Counted from the stretch's first letter, positions 8,823-16,744 are shown. The stretch: DNA of 64,000 bases from Phycisphaeraceae bacterium (GCA_015709595.1 CP054178.1:62001-126000), one strand, 5' to 3'. Program-made: numbers and translations. Notes: generated from the sequence alone by a model not told the origin.

Positions 8823-9251
8823 ATGGGCCCCCAGCGACAGATCCGGCGCTGCGCCCTGCAGGCGCTCTACCAGTTCGACGCCGGCCGGGCCGACCAGCCC
8901 GACCTCGTGCTGGCGTCGCTCGGCGAATCGCAGGGCGACGCCGAAACCCACCAGGCCGGCCTCAACCTCGCCACCCTGGCGTGGGAGTTCCGCGCCGAGG
9001 CGGATGCCGCCGTCGCCGCCCTCTCCCCCGAATGGCCCACGTATCGCCAGCCGGTCATCGACCGCTGCATCCTGCGTCTGGCCTGGTACGAGATGACGCA
9101 CGGCGGGGTGCCCCCCAAGGTCGCCATCAACGAGGCCGTGGAGCTCGCCAAGGAGTTCAGCACCGACAAGTCCCACCTCTTCATCAACGGCGTGCTCGAC
9201 AAACTGCACCGCACCGAACGAACCGCGCCCAACGCCGTCACGGGCACGTGA
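8823..9251 (+). CDS. nusB: Transcription antitermination factor NusB
   Basis: The 142-residue all-helical protein starts RQIRRCALQALYQFD, the typical NusB opening. It carries the late signature VIDRCILRLAWYEMTHGGVPPKVAINEAVELAKEF and ends INGVLDKLHR. NusB with NusE binds boxA RNA and prevents premature termination of rRNA operons. It begins one base after the ribH stop and ends 6 bases before ftsY, so all three are probably co-transcribed. Confidence 0.95.
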   Translation: MGPQRQIRRCALQALYQFDAGRADQPDLVLASLGESQGDAETHQAGLNLATLAWEFRAEADAAVAALSPEWPTYRQPVIDRCILRLAWYEMTHGGVPPKVAINEAVELAKEFSTDKSHLFINGVLDKLHRTERTAPNAVTGT

Positions 9252-9257
9252 GCACGC

Positions 9258-10184
9258 ATGGGCCTGTTCCGCAAGACCATCGGAGCGATCAGGAAGGGGC
9301 TGGCCCGCACCCGCGAGGCCCTCGGCGGCGGCCTGCGCGGCCTGCTCTTCGGCAAGTCGCTCAGCGAAGGACTCATCGACGAGATCGAAACCCGCCTCAT
9401 CACCGCCGATGTGGGCGTGAACGCCACGCGGCAGATCGTGGATGAACTGCGCCGCGAGTTCCGCTCCGGCACAGTCTCCCGCGGCGAGGACGCCATCGAG
9501 TTCCTCAAATCGAAGCTCAAAGCCCGCTGGGCCGGCACGCCGCGCGGCATCGCCGTGGCGTCCACGCCGCCCACCGTGGTCCTGGTCGCCGGCGTCAACG
9601 GCGCGGGCAAGACCACCAGCGTGGCCAAGATCGCCAAGTCGCTGCGGGACGAGGGACGGAGCGTGCTGCTGGCCGCCGCCGACACCTTCCGCGCCGGCGC
9701 GGTGGCGCAGCTGGAAATCTGGTCGCAGCGGCTGGGCGTTGACATCGTGAAGGGCGCCGCCGGGGCCGACCCCGCCGCCGTGGTCTACGACGCCATCGAC
9801 GCCGCCCTGGCCCGCAAGGTGGACGTGCTGCTCATCGACACCGCCGGGCGTCTGCACACCGACATCAACCTCATGCGGCAGTTGGAGAAGGTCCGCAACG
9901 TGGTCGCCAGGAAAATTCCGGGCGCCCCCCACGAAGCGCTGCTGGTGATCGACGCCACCGCCGGGCAGAACGGCATCGCGCAGGCCCGCCGCTTCAAGGA
10001 GCACATCCAGGTCACCGGCATCTTCCTCGCCAAACTGGACGGCACCGCCAAGGGCGGCATCGTGCTGGCCATCCAGGATGAACTGGGCGTGCCCGTCAAA
10101 CTCGTCGGCGTGGGCGAAACGCCCGCCGACGTGGAGCCCTTCGACCCGGACGAGTTCATCGAGGCCATGTTCGCGGCGGGGTGA
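9258..10184 (+). CDS. ftsY: Signal recognition particle receptor FtsY
   Basis: This is the SRP-type GTPase that docks ribosome-SRP complexes at the membrane. It has the N domain (about residues 1-95), the G1 P-loop GVNGAGKTT (about 112-120), DTFRAGAVAQL, DTAGRLHTD, and the closing LDGTAKGGIVLAI with LVGVGETPADVEPFDPDEFIEAMF. At 308 residues it is the short form without the acidic A domain of enterobacteria. An amphipathic N-terminal segment (FRKTIGAIRKGLARTREAL) could provide membrane attachment. ATG 9258 is 7 bases after nusB. Confidence 0.96.
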   Translation: MGLFRKTIGAIRKGLARTREALGGGLRGLLFGKSLSEGLIDEIETRLITADVGVNATRQIVDELRREFRSGTVSRGEDAIEFLKSKLKARWAGTPRGIAVASTPPTVVLVAGVNGAGKTTSVAKIAKSLRDEGRSVLLAAADTFRAGAVAQLEIWSQRLGVDIVKGAAGADPAAVVYDAIDAALARKVDVLLIDTAGRLHTDINLMRQLEKVRNVVARKIPGAPHEALLVIDATAGQNGIAQARRFKEHIQVTGIFLAKLDGTAKGGIVLAIQDELGVPVKLVGVGETPADVEPFDPDEFIEAMFAAG

Positions 10185-10363
10185 GAGCAACCGGCCCGAG
10201 ACATCATCCCCCCGCGACCCGGAACAGGCCGCTCGGCCATGACCACCCGCCCCGTCTACGCGGCCTTCAGCAGCGGAATGCGCGAGCGCGGCATGGTCAC
10301 GCCCGCGCCGGACGCGCAGGCACCCCACGCTCCACCCCGAACGTTGCGGTACACTCTGCGACC

Positions 10364-10600
10364 ATGCCCCTGAGTTGGAGCGAAATCCGCCAGAACGCCA
10401 TCGCCTTCTCGCGTGAGTGGGCCGGCGCAACCCGCGAGCGGGGCGACGCCCAGTCGTTCTGGAACGAGTTCTTCCGCTGCTTCGGCGTCAGCCGCCGCAT
10501 GGTCGCCTCCTTCGAGGCCCCCGTCGCCACCATCCGGGGCACCTACGAGTTCATCGACCTGCTCTGGCCCGGAACCCTGATCGCCGAGCACACGCCGCAC
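10364..10600 (+). pseudogene. N-terminal remnant of an MmeI-like restriction/methyltransferase enzyme
   Basis: Residues encoded from ATG 10364 begin LSWSEIRQNAIAFSREW and continue through NEFFRCFGVSRRMVASFE and FIDLLWPGTLIAEH. From memory this matches the N-terminal nuclease domain of MmeI-type (type IIL/IIG) enzymes, where the equivalent text ends DLFWPG..L.E.KSRG. The catalytic Asp and Glu of the PD-ExK site are present. The sequence then breaks to TPHES exactly where the catalytic Lys should be. The frame stays open into the HTH gene downstream, so a fusion product is possible. A TACACT box (10350-10355) lies 9 bases before the ATG. The matching C-terminal remnant is at 12551-12685. Confidence 0.65.
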
Positions 10601-10660
10601 GAGTCCACCCTTCCTGCCGTGATTCTTCGCTTCGCGTTCAGCCGTACAATGGCGGCGCTG

Positions 10661-10855
10661 ATGTTCCGTGAAGCGATCCTCGCCCAACTCGACCGCAGGA
10701 AGTGGACCCAGTACCGCCTTGTCCAGGAGAGCGGCGTGAGCAAAACCGCCGTGTATGACTTTCTCGCAGGAAAGCGCGACCTGTCAGGCGGCAACCTCGA
10801 ACAACTCTGCAAGACGCTCAACCTTGCTCTCACGCCTCGCCGAAAACACACTTGA
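10661..10855 (+). CDS. Small XRE-type helix-turn-helix protein, candidate R-M controller
   Basis: Starting at ATG 10661 the product is 64 residues. A helix-turn-helix (TQYRLVQESGVSKTAVYDFLAGK) occupies about residues 17-39, followed by DLSGGNLEQLCKTLNL, a Cro/C1-type fold. The frame is continuous with the MmeI-like remnant upstream, so a longer fused product from 10364 cannot be excluded. TACAAT lies at 10645-10650, 10 bases before this ATG, favouring an independent, nearly leaderless start. It directly precedes a DNA methyltransferase, and its stop codon lies inside the -35 region of that gene's promoter, the position expected of a controller (C) protein. The controller role is inference. 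Confidence 0.65.
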   Translation: MFREAILAQLDRRKWTQYRLVQESGVSKTAVYDFLAGKRDLSGGNLEQLCKTLNLALTPRRKHT

Positions 10856-10886
10856 CTAGTCCCGTATTCGGAACTATCCTCGGGCG
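10852..10886 (+). promoter_or_regulatory. Sigma-70-type promoter of the methyltransferase gene with overlapping GACT-AGTC palindrome
   Basis: TTGACT (10852-10857), a 17-bp spacer and TATCCT (10875-10880) lie 6 bases before the ATG at 10887, so transcription should begin at or next to the start codon (leaderless mRNA). The palindrome GACTAGTC (10854-10861) overlaps the -35 box. C-box operators of R-M controller proteins are also built from GACT/AGTC half sites, though usually with a few bases between them. Confidence 0.65.
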
Positions 10887-11891
10887 ATGCCCGGGCCAGC
10901 GACCAACAGAATGACCGCCCAGTTCACATTCGGCTTCCCCACTGTCGAGGTCGGCGCATCGCGTCTGATCCACGCGGATTGCTTCGAATGGCTGCGGCGG
11001 GTTCCGAAAGATTCGATTCATGCGATTGTCACCGATCCGCCCTACGGCGTGAAGGAGTATGACAGCGATCAGTTGGAGAAACGCGCCAACGGAAAAGGCG
11101 GGATCTGGCGAATCCCGCCTTCCTTTGATGGCAGCAACCGCCAGCCCCTTCCACGTTTCACGGCGCTCGATCCCGCGGAGCGAGCACGCCTGCGCGCGTT
11201 CTTCGTCGAATGGGCCGCATTGGCGGCCACCGCGCTGCGGCCAGGCGGGCACGTGTTCATCGCGACCAACGCCTTTGTCTCACAACTCGTGTTCGGGGCT
11301 CTCGTCGAGAGCGGGTTGGAGTTCCGAGGTGAAATCATCCGACTGGTGCGCACGCTGCGCGGCGGCGACCGCCCCAAGAACGCGGAAACCGAGTTCAGCG
11401 GCGTGTGTTCGATGGCCAAGGGGTGCTACGAACCATGGGGCATCCTCCGCAAGCCGCTGCGCCCCGGAATGCGCGTGAGCGATTGCCTGCGAGAGTTTCA
11501 GACCGGCGGCCTGCGCCGATACCTCAACGACAAGCCATTCGAGGACGTGATCCTGAGTGAGCGCACCCCTCGATTGGAGCGCGACATCGCGGATCACCCC
11601 AGTCTCAAGCCCCAGTCGCTCATGCGGCGATTGGTGTATGCCGCGCTTCCGCTGGGCCAAGGCGTGGTGGTCGATCCATTCATGGGCGGGGGCTCGACAA
11701 TCGCCGCCGCCAATGCTGTTGGCGTCAGCGCGGTCGGCATCGAACGGGATCAAGCGTTCTTCGAGTTGGCACGACACGCGGTCCCGCGTCTGGCGCGGCT
11801 GCACGTCCCCACGTCAGATCGGCTCGTCGGCGCCCATTCGGAGGAACTGCTCTTTCAATCCGCGCCCGCTGCAGCGTCGATCGCGCGATAA
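10887..11891 (+). CDS. Site-specific DNA methyltransferase, beta class (N6-adenine or N4-cytosine)
   Basis: The 334-residue protein has the catalytic motif IV DPPYGVKEY near residue 50 and the SAM-binding motif I DPFMGGGST near residue 265. The order IV then I defines the beta class of amino-methyltransferases. The motif VFIATN (X/VI region) and HPSLKPQSLMRRLV, typical of DNA methylases, are also present. The central part (about 90-230) is the likely target-recognition region. It forms a convergent pair with a PD-(D/E)xK nuclease whose stop codon lies inside this gene (37-bp overlap). The recognition sequence cannot be read from the protein. The start follows from the promoter at 10852-10880. 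Confidence 0.9.
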   Translation: MPGPATNRMTAQFTFGFPTVEVGASRLIHADCFEWLRRVPKDSIHAIVTDPPYGVKEYDSDQLEKRANGKGGIWRIPPSFDGSNRQPLPRFTALDPAERARLRAFFVEWAALAATALRPGGHVFIATNAFVSQLVFGALVESGLEFRGEIIRLVRTLRGGDRPKNAETEFSGVCSMAKGCYEPWGILRKPLRPGMRVSDCLREFQTGGLRRYLNDKPFEDVILSERTPRLERDIADHPSLKPQSLMRRLVYAALPLGQGVVVDPFMGGGSTIAAANAVGVSAVGIERDQAFFELARHAVPRLARLHVPTSDRLVGAHSEELLFQSAPAAASIAR

Positions 11892-12514
11892 ATCCAGTTC
11901 GCCTCCATCTTGGCGAAACCCGATGGCTTCACGCTCGCCGTGATGGTGCGTCGGCTTGTTTCGGACCGGCCCGAGAACTGCCAGTCGCTCGCGCTCAACC
12001 TGGCTCCGACCACCTTGAGAAACCGAAACGGCCTGGGAGCGATGCCGCGATGAGCATCGGTGATCCGGTTGGCGTCGAACACAAACACCATCAGCCAGAC
12101 ATCCTCGGCATTGTGCCCCTGCCAACCCCTGATGTAGCGCGATCCCTTGATCTCGATCCCCTCCGGCGCATGAAGTTGGGCGTCGCCGGAGTACTTGCCC
12201 GCCGGGAGCAGGTCGGGATGTCCGTTGTGGTAGCGGTTCTTCACCAGCATCGGGCAGTGCCTGGGGATCGTGGTGGTCATGAACTCGCCGACGATGCTGC
12301 TGAAATTCGCTGGCATCAGGAACGATTCGAGGCGTGGAAGGCCCTTGGTGTTCAACTGCCTGTTGATGAACTCAAGAAAGTCGAGAAAGTCGTTCATCGC
12401 GGCGCACACGTGCGCCACGGTGCAGCCGCAGGGGATGACCGCTCTGGGGTTGAACTGGCCAATCTTCAACCGCGCAAGGCGACACGCAGCGAGTTCGGGA
12501 TCGGCCTTGGCCAT
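11855..12514 (-). CDS. Putative PD-(D/E)xK restriction endonuclease
   Basis: The 219-residue product is not one I can place in a named restriction family. It has a nuclease core: HNGHPDLLP around residue 100, then EGIEIKGSRY about 20 residues later, giving D...E-x-K of the PD-(D/E)xK fold. A helical N-terminal region (AAMNDFLDFLEFINRQLN) precedes it. AEDVWLMVFVFDAN after the core is a buried strand commonly seen behind the catalytic motif. Its position, convergent with and overlapping a beta-class methyltransferase, supports a restriction role. ATG 12514 was chosen. The frame stays open far upstream into low-complexity repeat DNA, which is not credible coding sequence; a slightly earlier TTG/GTG start is possible. 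Confidence 0.75.
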   Translation of the reverse strand: MAKADPELAACRLARLKIGQFNPRAVIPCGCTVAHVCAAMNDFLDFLEFINRQLNTKGLPRLESFLMPANFSSIVGEFMTTTIPRHCPMLVKNRYHNGHPDLLPAGKYSGDAQLHAPEGIEIKGSRYIRGWQGHNAEDVWLMVFVFDANRITDAHRGIAPRPFRFLKVVGARLSASDWQFSGRSETSRRTITASVKPSGFAKMEANWIYRAIDAAAGAD

Positions 12515-12550
12515 CGGCGGACGGTAGGGCCAGAGCCGGGCTCCTTCAAG

Positions 12551-12685
12551 CCGGTGTCGCGTCGCGAGCAGATGTGGTCCCTCTCCCGACGCTTCGAGTA
12601 CCTCTTCGAGCAATACGAGCGGCTGACCGCGCCCCTGACGGCCCAGCCGCGAACCCGGCGCACCCGGCGTCCCGCCGGTGGTTGA
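12551..12685 (+). pseudogene. C-terminal remnant of an MmeI-like methyltransferase
   Basis: The plus-strand frame reads SRREQMWSLSRRFEYLFEQYERLTAPL followed by a basic tail and a stop at 12683-12685. A closing helix of the pattern FLFExYxxLTAPL is how MmeI-like / class I DNA methyltransferases often end (recalled, not searched). It lies on the far side of the R-M cassette from the N-terminal remnant at 10364-10600 and on the same strand. Together they suggest one gene replaced in the middle by the cassette. It is short, so confidence is moderate. Confidence 0.5.
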
Positions 12686-12808
12686 ACCCGCGCAGCCAGC
12701 CAGCCCCCGCCCGCCCCCGCACAACCCGCACCATCCGGCGGCGGCGCAGTCCGTGCGCCCGAACAACCCGCACAATCCCCACGGGCCGCGCATCCGCCCA
12801 CCGCTGAT

Positions 12809-13106
12809 CTTGCAAAGTCCCGCTCTCCCATTGCAAAGTCCCGCGTTCCCTTTGCAAAGTCCCGCTCTCCCATTGCAAAGTCCCCGCGCGCCACGACAAA
12901 GTCCCCGCGCGCCACGTTCAAGTCCCTCCTTCCCTTTGCAAAGTCCCGCTCTCCCTCGTTCAAGGGAACGGTTCCCCCGTTCAAGGGAACGGCTCCCTCG
13001 TTCAAGGGAACGGCTCCCTTTGCAAAGTCCTTCCTTCCCCCGTTCAAGGGAAGCGTTCCCTTGTTCAAGGCGCGTTCCCTTTACAAGGCGCGCGGGGACT
13101 TTGCAA
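12809..13106. repeat. Low-complexity block built from TTGCAAAGTCCC and GTTCAAGGGAA units
   Basis: About 300 bp made of two interleaved motifs: TTGCAAAGTCCC (at least five copies, mostly 12809-12890 and near 12938) and CGTTCAAGGGAA (four or more copies, 12955-13060), separated by CGCTCTCCC/CGCGCGCCAC spacers. Open frames across it encode only repetitive Pro/Ser/Arg peptides, so it is treated as noncoding. Confidence 0.8.
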
Positions 13107-13179
13107 GATGGCGGCCCCCCCCACGCCACGGCGCGGCCCCCCCACGGCGCAGCGCGGCCCCCCCACCTGGCGGCGCGGG

Positions 13180-13545
13180 CCGACCGCTCCCTCACGGTCG
13201 CGGCTCGCTCACGGATGGTCGCGGCTCGCTCAGGGAGCGCCCCCTCTCACGCCACGGCGCGGGCCGACCGCTCCCTCACGGTCGCGGCTCGCTCACGGAT
13301 GGTCGCGGCTCGCTCACGGATGGTCGCGGCTCGCTCACGGATGGTCGCGGCTCGCTCACGGATGGTCGCGGCTCGCTCAGGGAGCGCCCCCTCCACGCCA
13401 CGGCGCGGGCCCCCCACCTGGCGGCGCGGGCCGACCGCTCCCTCACGGTCGCGGCTCGCTCACGGATGGTCGCGGCTCGCTCACGGATGGTCGCGGCTCG
13501 CTCACGGGTGGTCGCGGCTCGCTCAGGGAGCGCCCCCTCTCACGC
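13180..13545. repeat. 21-bp tandem repeat array nested in a larger duplicated block
   Basis: The 21-bp unit CTCACGGATGGTCGCGGCTC+G is repeated in three clusters of about one, four and two to three perfect copies plus variants (13190-13240, 13275-13385, 13440-13535). Each cluster is opened by CCGCTCCCTCACGGTCGCGG and closed by CTCAGGGAGCGCCCCCT. A spacer with CACGCCACGGCGCGGGCC recurs between clusters, so the whole block is itself duplicated. The opening core also occurs in the mnmA gene. Confidence 0.9.
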
Positions 13546-13729
13546 CACGGCGCGTCCGGAAACCGGGGGGAGTCCACGGATGAACACCGATGAACGGAGA
13601 TTCAGAGCATGATCTCTGAGTTCTGACCATCCGTGCTCATCCGTGTTCATCGGTGGATCGAGTGCCTGTTCTCCGGCGCTCCGGTTCTGCGGCTCGCCTT
13701 CCGTCGGCGGCTCCGCCCGCCCGTCTTCC

Positions 13730-13758
13730 TTGTGGCTGGTCGCGCCGGTCGGTATCAT
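13730..13758 (+). promoter_or_regulatory. Candidate sigma-70 promoter for lptD
   Basis: TTGTGG (13730-13735), 17 bp, then TATCAT (13753-13758) preceded by CGG. An in-frame GTG at 13766 would be at the predicted transcription start; the preferred ATG 13784 is 25 bases past the -10 box. Confidence 0.5.
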
Positions 13759-13783
13759 GGGCCCCGTGGATGGAACCCAGGTC

Positions 13784-16744
13784 ATGTCGCGTTGGTGGGC
13801 CGCCGGTCTGCTGGTGATGGTGGCGGCGTGGTGCGGCGCCCTGTCGGTCCGCGTGGGGGGGCAGGAGACGATCCGCATCACGGGCGACCGGCTCAGCGGC
13901 GTGGTGCTGCCGGTGGAGCCGCTGGCGGGCGACATGCGTTTCGCCGCCTTCAGCGCCCAGGCGTGGGAGGTGGATGACACCAAGCGGCTGCACTTGGCGG
14001 GCGATGTGCGGGTGACGATCGCCGGGCACCAGTTCGAGGCGGGCGAGGCGGTGGTCTGGCTCAACCGCATGGACAGCGCGGGGGGGCTGATCAACCAGGT
14101 GGCGATCTACTTCGACCGCGTGGTGGACCCCGGCAAGCGGGCGGGGCTGGGCGTGACGGGCGACCGGCTGCTGGTGACCGGCTCGGCCCGTGGGGCGGTG
14201 ACGCTGCAGGCGGCCTCGATGCGCGAGCGGCGCAGCGCGGCGCCGATCGTGCGGGCGGGCGAGGCGCGGCTGGCGGATCACATCCGGCGCCTGGTGTCCA
14301 CGACGCCCGCGCTGGCGCAGCGCCCGCAGACGGAAGCCCCGGCGCGGGCGACCATGCCGCCGCTCGTGCCCGGCGGCGTGCCGCCGGAGACGCTGCCGGA
14401 CCTGCGGGATGAGATCGAGCTGCCGGTGGACCCGCAGTTGCCGCTGTTCGATCCGTCCGGGCGCATCAGCGTGTCGGCGGGGCAGGTGGAGGTTGAGTCG
14501 GGCGAGGTGGAAAACGTGATTCTCGCCACGGGCCTGGTGATGGTGGAATACTCGGATGACAAGGATGATGCCGAGTATTCGCGGCTGACGCTGTCGGCGG
14601 AGCGGGCGGTGATCTTCACGAAGCCCGGTCCGCTGCGCGACCTGCCCAACCTGGCGGCGGAGGCGGACTTCGTGCGCGGCATCTACCTGGAGGGCAACGT
14701 GGTCGCCACCGACGGCAACTACACGGTGCGCGGCGACCAGATCTACTACGATGTGGCCGGTCAGCGGGCCATCGTGATGGATGGCGTGGTGAAGATGTAC
14801 TCCGCCAACCTGCGGACGACCATCTACGCGCGGGCGCGGGAGATGCACCAGTTGTCGCGCGACCAGTGGCGGGCGAAGAAGACGGTCGTCTCCACCAGCG
14901 AGTTCTTCACGCCGCACCTGGCGCTGGGGTCGGGGGACGCGGTGGTGACGCGCCGCCGCTCGCAGGATGCGGACACGGGCGAGCCGCTCACCGAGACGCA
15001 CGTGGACAGCCGCGGCAACACCATGCGGATCGGCGGCGTGCCGATCCTGTGGTGGCCCCGGCTGAGCGGCACCCTGCGCGATGTGCCGCTGCGCTCGGCC
15101 AGCATCGGCACGAGCAACAACAACGGCGTGGAGATCAAGACCGCGTGGGGGCTGTACTCGCTGCTGGGGCGCGAGCCGGTCGAGGGCACGGACATCGAAC
15201 TGGAGCTGGACGCCTTCACCAAGCGCGGCGTGGGCGCGGGCGTGAAGTTCGAGTACGACTTCACCGACACGGCGGGGGTGATCGACCTCTACGGCATGAT
15301 TGATGACGGCATCGACAAGACCTCCGCGGGGCGGGAGGTCGATCAGGATTCCAGCCCGCGGGGCGTGGCGCTGTGGGAGCACCAGATGCGCCTGAGCACC
15401 ACCCTGGTGATGCAGGCGCAGGCGTCGTTCATCTCGGATGAGACGTTCATCACCACCTTCCGCGAGGACGACTTCCACGAGCGGCGCGAGTACGAGACGA
15501 GTTTCTACCTTCGCAACCTCGATGACCACACCGCCTGGACGGTGCTGGCCAAGTACGACCTGGATGACTTCATCTCCAACTCGTGGCTGCTGGCCAGCCG
15601 GGCCGCGCAGGTGGAGAAACTGCCCGAACTGACGTACCGGCGGTACGGGGACTCGATCTTCGGCGAGCGGTTCACGTATTCCAGCGAGTACCGCTACTCG
15701 CGCGTGGGCTTTTCCTTCGAGCGCAACACGCCCGAGGAGCTGGGCGTGCGCTCCAGCGCCTTCGGCATTCCCTTCCGCTTCGCGGGGACGACCTCGCCGT
15801 CCGACCTGTTCGAGGCGGCGGGGTACCCCACGCGATTCCTGCACCGCTTCGACACCCGGCACGAGCTGTCCATGCCCGGCAAGGTGGGCATCTTCGACGT
15901 GACGCCCTTCGTGGCGGGCCGCTTCACCATGTACGATGACGAGTTCGAGAACTTCTCGGAGGACTCGGACTCGATGCGGTTCTTCGGCGCGGCGGGACTG
16001 CGCATCTCCACGCTGTTCCAGCGGATTGACAACTCGGTCGAGAGCCGGCTGTTCGACCTGCACCGGCTGCGGCACCTGGTGGAGCCGAGCATCCTGCTCT
16101 GGTACGGCTACTCGAGCGTGCGGCAGACCGATCTGCCGGTGTTCGATGAGGCGGTGGAGTCGCTGGCCAACGCCACGGCGGTGCGCTTCGGGCTGCTGAA
16201 CACGTGGCAGACGCAGCGCGGCGGGCCGGGCAACTGGCGCTCGGTGGACGTGCTGACCTTCGACGTGGCCCTGGTGCTGGCCTCCAACGACGCCGACCGG
16301 GAGCATCCGGTTCCGCAGTTCTTCGAGTATCGACCTGAATACTCCAACATGGTCGATCACTGGTCGGCCACGCTGGCGTGGCAGGTGAGCGACACGCTGT
16401 CGATCGTGTCCGAGGGCGTCTACGACATCGACGAGGGGCGCTTCGCCCGCGGCGCGGTGGGCATGGAGCTGCGGCACTCGCCGGTGTTCACGACGTTCGT
16501 GGAGTTCAGGTATCTCGACGCGGACGACCTGCGGCTGCTGGGCGTGGGGTGGACGTACCAGATCACGCCCAAGTACACGGTGGCGTTCTCTCCGCAGTGG
16601 GACTTCAACCGCGACGAGTTCAGGGCGCTGCGGCTGGCGCTGATCCGGCGCTTCCCCGACTTCGACCTGAATCTCTCCGTGCGCCACGACCAGATCGTGG
16701 ATGAGACGAAGTTCTCCGCCACGGTGCAGTGGACGCGCTTCTGA
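13784..16744 (+). CDS. lptD: LPS-assembly outer-membrane protein, LptD/OstA family
   Basis: About 986 residues. After a signal peptide (about residues 1-27) comes an OstA-like beta-jellyroll region (about 30-370) with repeated short strands such as LAGDVRVTIAG, LEGNVVATDGNYTVRGD and DGVVKMYSAN. A long C-terminal region of alternating aromatic strands follows, ending in WTRF, a terminal Phe typical of outer-membrane beta-barrels. LptD inserts lipopolysaccharide into the outer leaflet, so the organism probably has a Gram-negative type envelope. A Pro-rich linker and second OstA-like block near residues 190-260 make the N-terminal part longer than in enterobacteria. ATG 13784 precedes the signal peptide directly. 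Confidence 0.85.
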   Translation: MSRWWAAGLLVMVAAWCGALSVRVGGQETIRITGDRLSGVVLPVEPLAGDMRFAAFSAQAWEVDDTKRLHLAGDVRVTIAGHQFEAGEAVVWLNRMDSAGGLINQVAIYFDRVVDPGKRAGLGVTGDRLLVTGSARGAVTLQAASMRERRSAAPIVRAGEARLADHIRRLVSTTPALAQRPQTEAPARATMPPLVPGGVPPETLPDLRDEIELPVDPQLPLFDPSGRISVSAGQVEVESGEVENVILATGLVMVEYSDDKDDAEYSRLTLSAERAVIFTKPGPLRDLPNLAAEADFVRGIYLEGNVVATDGNYTVRGDQIYYDVAGQRAIVMDGVVKMYSANLRTTIYARAREMHQLSRDQWRAKKTVVSTSEFFTPHLALGSGDAVVTRRRSQDADTGEPLTETHVDSRGNTMRIGGVPILWWPRLSGTLRDVPLRSASIGTSNNNGVEIKTAWGLYSLLGREPVEGTDIELELDAFTKRGVGAGVKFEYDFTDTAGVIDLYGMIDDGIDKTSAGREVDQDSSPRGVALWEHQMRLSTTLVMQAQASFISDETFITTFREDDFHERREYETSFYLRNLDDHTAWTVLAKYDLDDFISNSWLLASRAAQVEKLPELTYRRYGDSIFGERFTYSSEYRYSRVGFSFERNTPEELGVRSSAFGIPFRFAGTTSPSDLFEAAGYPTRFLHRFDTRHELSMPGKVGIFDVTPFVAGRFTMYDDEFENFSEDSDSMRFFGAAGLRISTLFQRIDNSVESRLFDLHRLRHLVEPSILLWYGYSSVRQTDLPVFDEAVESLANATAVRFGLLNTWQTQRGGPGNWRSVDVLTFDVALVLASNDADREHPVPQFFEYRPEYSNMVDHWSATLAWQVSDTLSIVSEGVYDIDEGRFARGAVGMELRHSPVFTTFVEFRYLDADDLRLLGVGWTYQITPKYTVAFSPQWDFNRDEFRALRLALIRRFPDFDLNLSVRHDQIVDETKFSATVQWTRF

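Noticed and set aside
10364-10855. A single real gene joining the MmeI-like piece and the HTH
   Set aside because: Kept apart because the first part lacks its catalytic Lys and rest of the enzyme, while the second has its own -10 box and start; a fused product remains possible.
12523-13195. N-terminal extension of the PD-(D/E)xK nuclease to 446 aa
   Set aside because: The added 227 residues are Arg/Gly/Glu repeats encoded by the low-complexity block; ATG 12514 starts the believable domain.
13180-13545. CRISPR array
   Set aside because: The 21-bp units are tandem without unique spacers, and no cas gene is present.
12678-13612. Plus-strand ORFs of 160-300 aa rich in SPALPLQ and HGRGSLTDGRGS repeats
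   Set aside because: They translate the low-complexity and 21-bp tandem repeats in all three frames, which marks noncoding repeat DNA.
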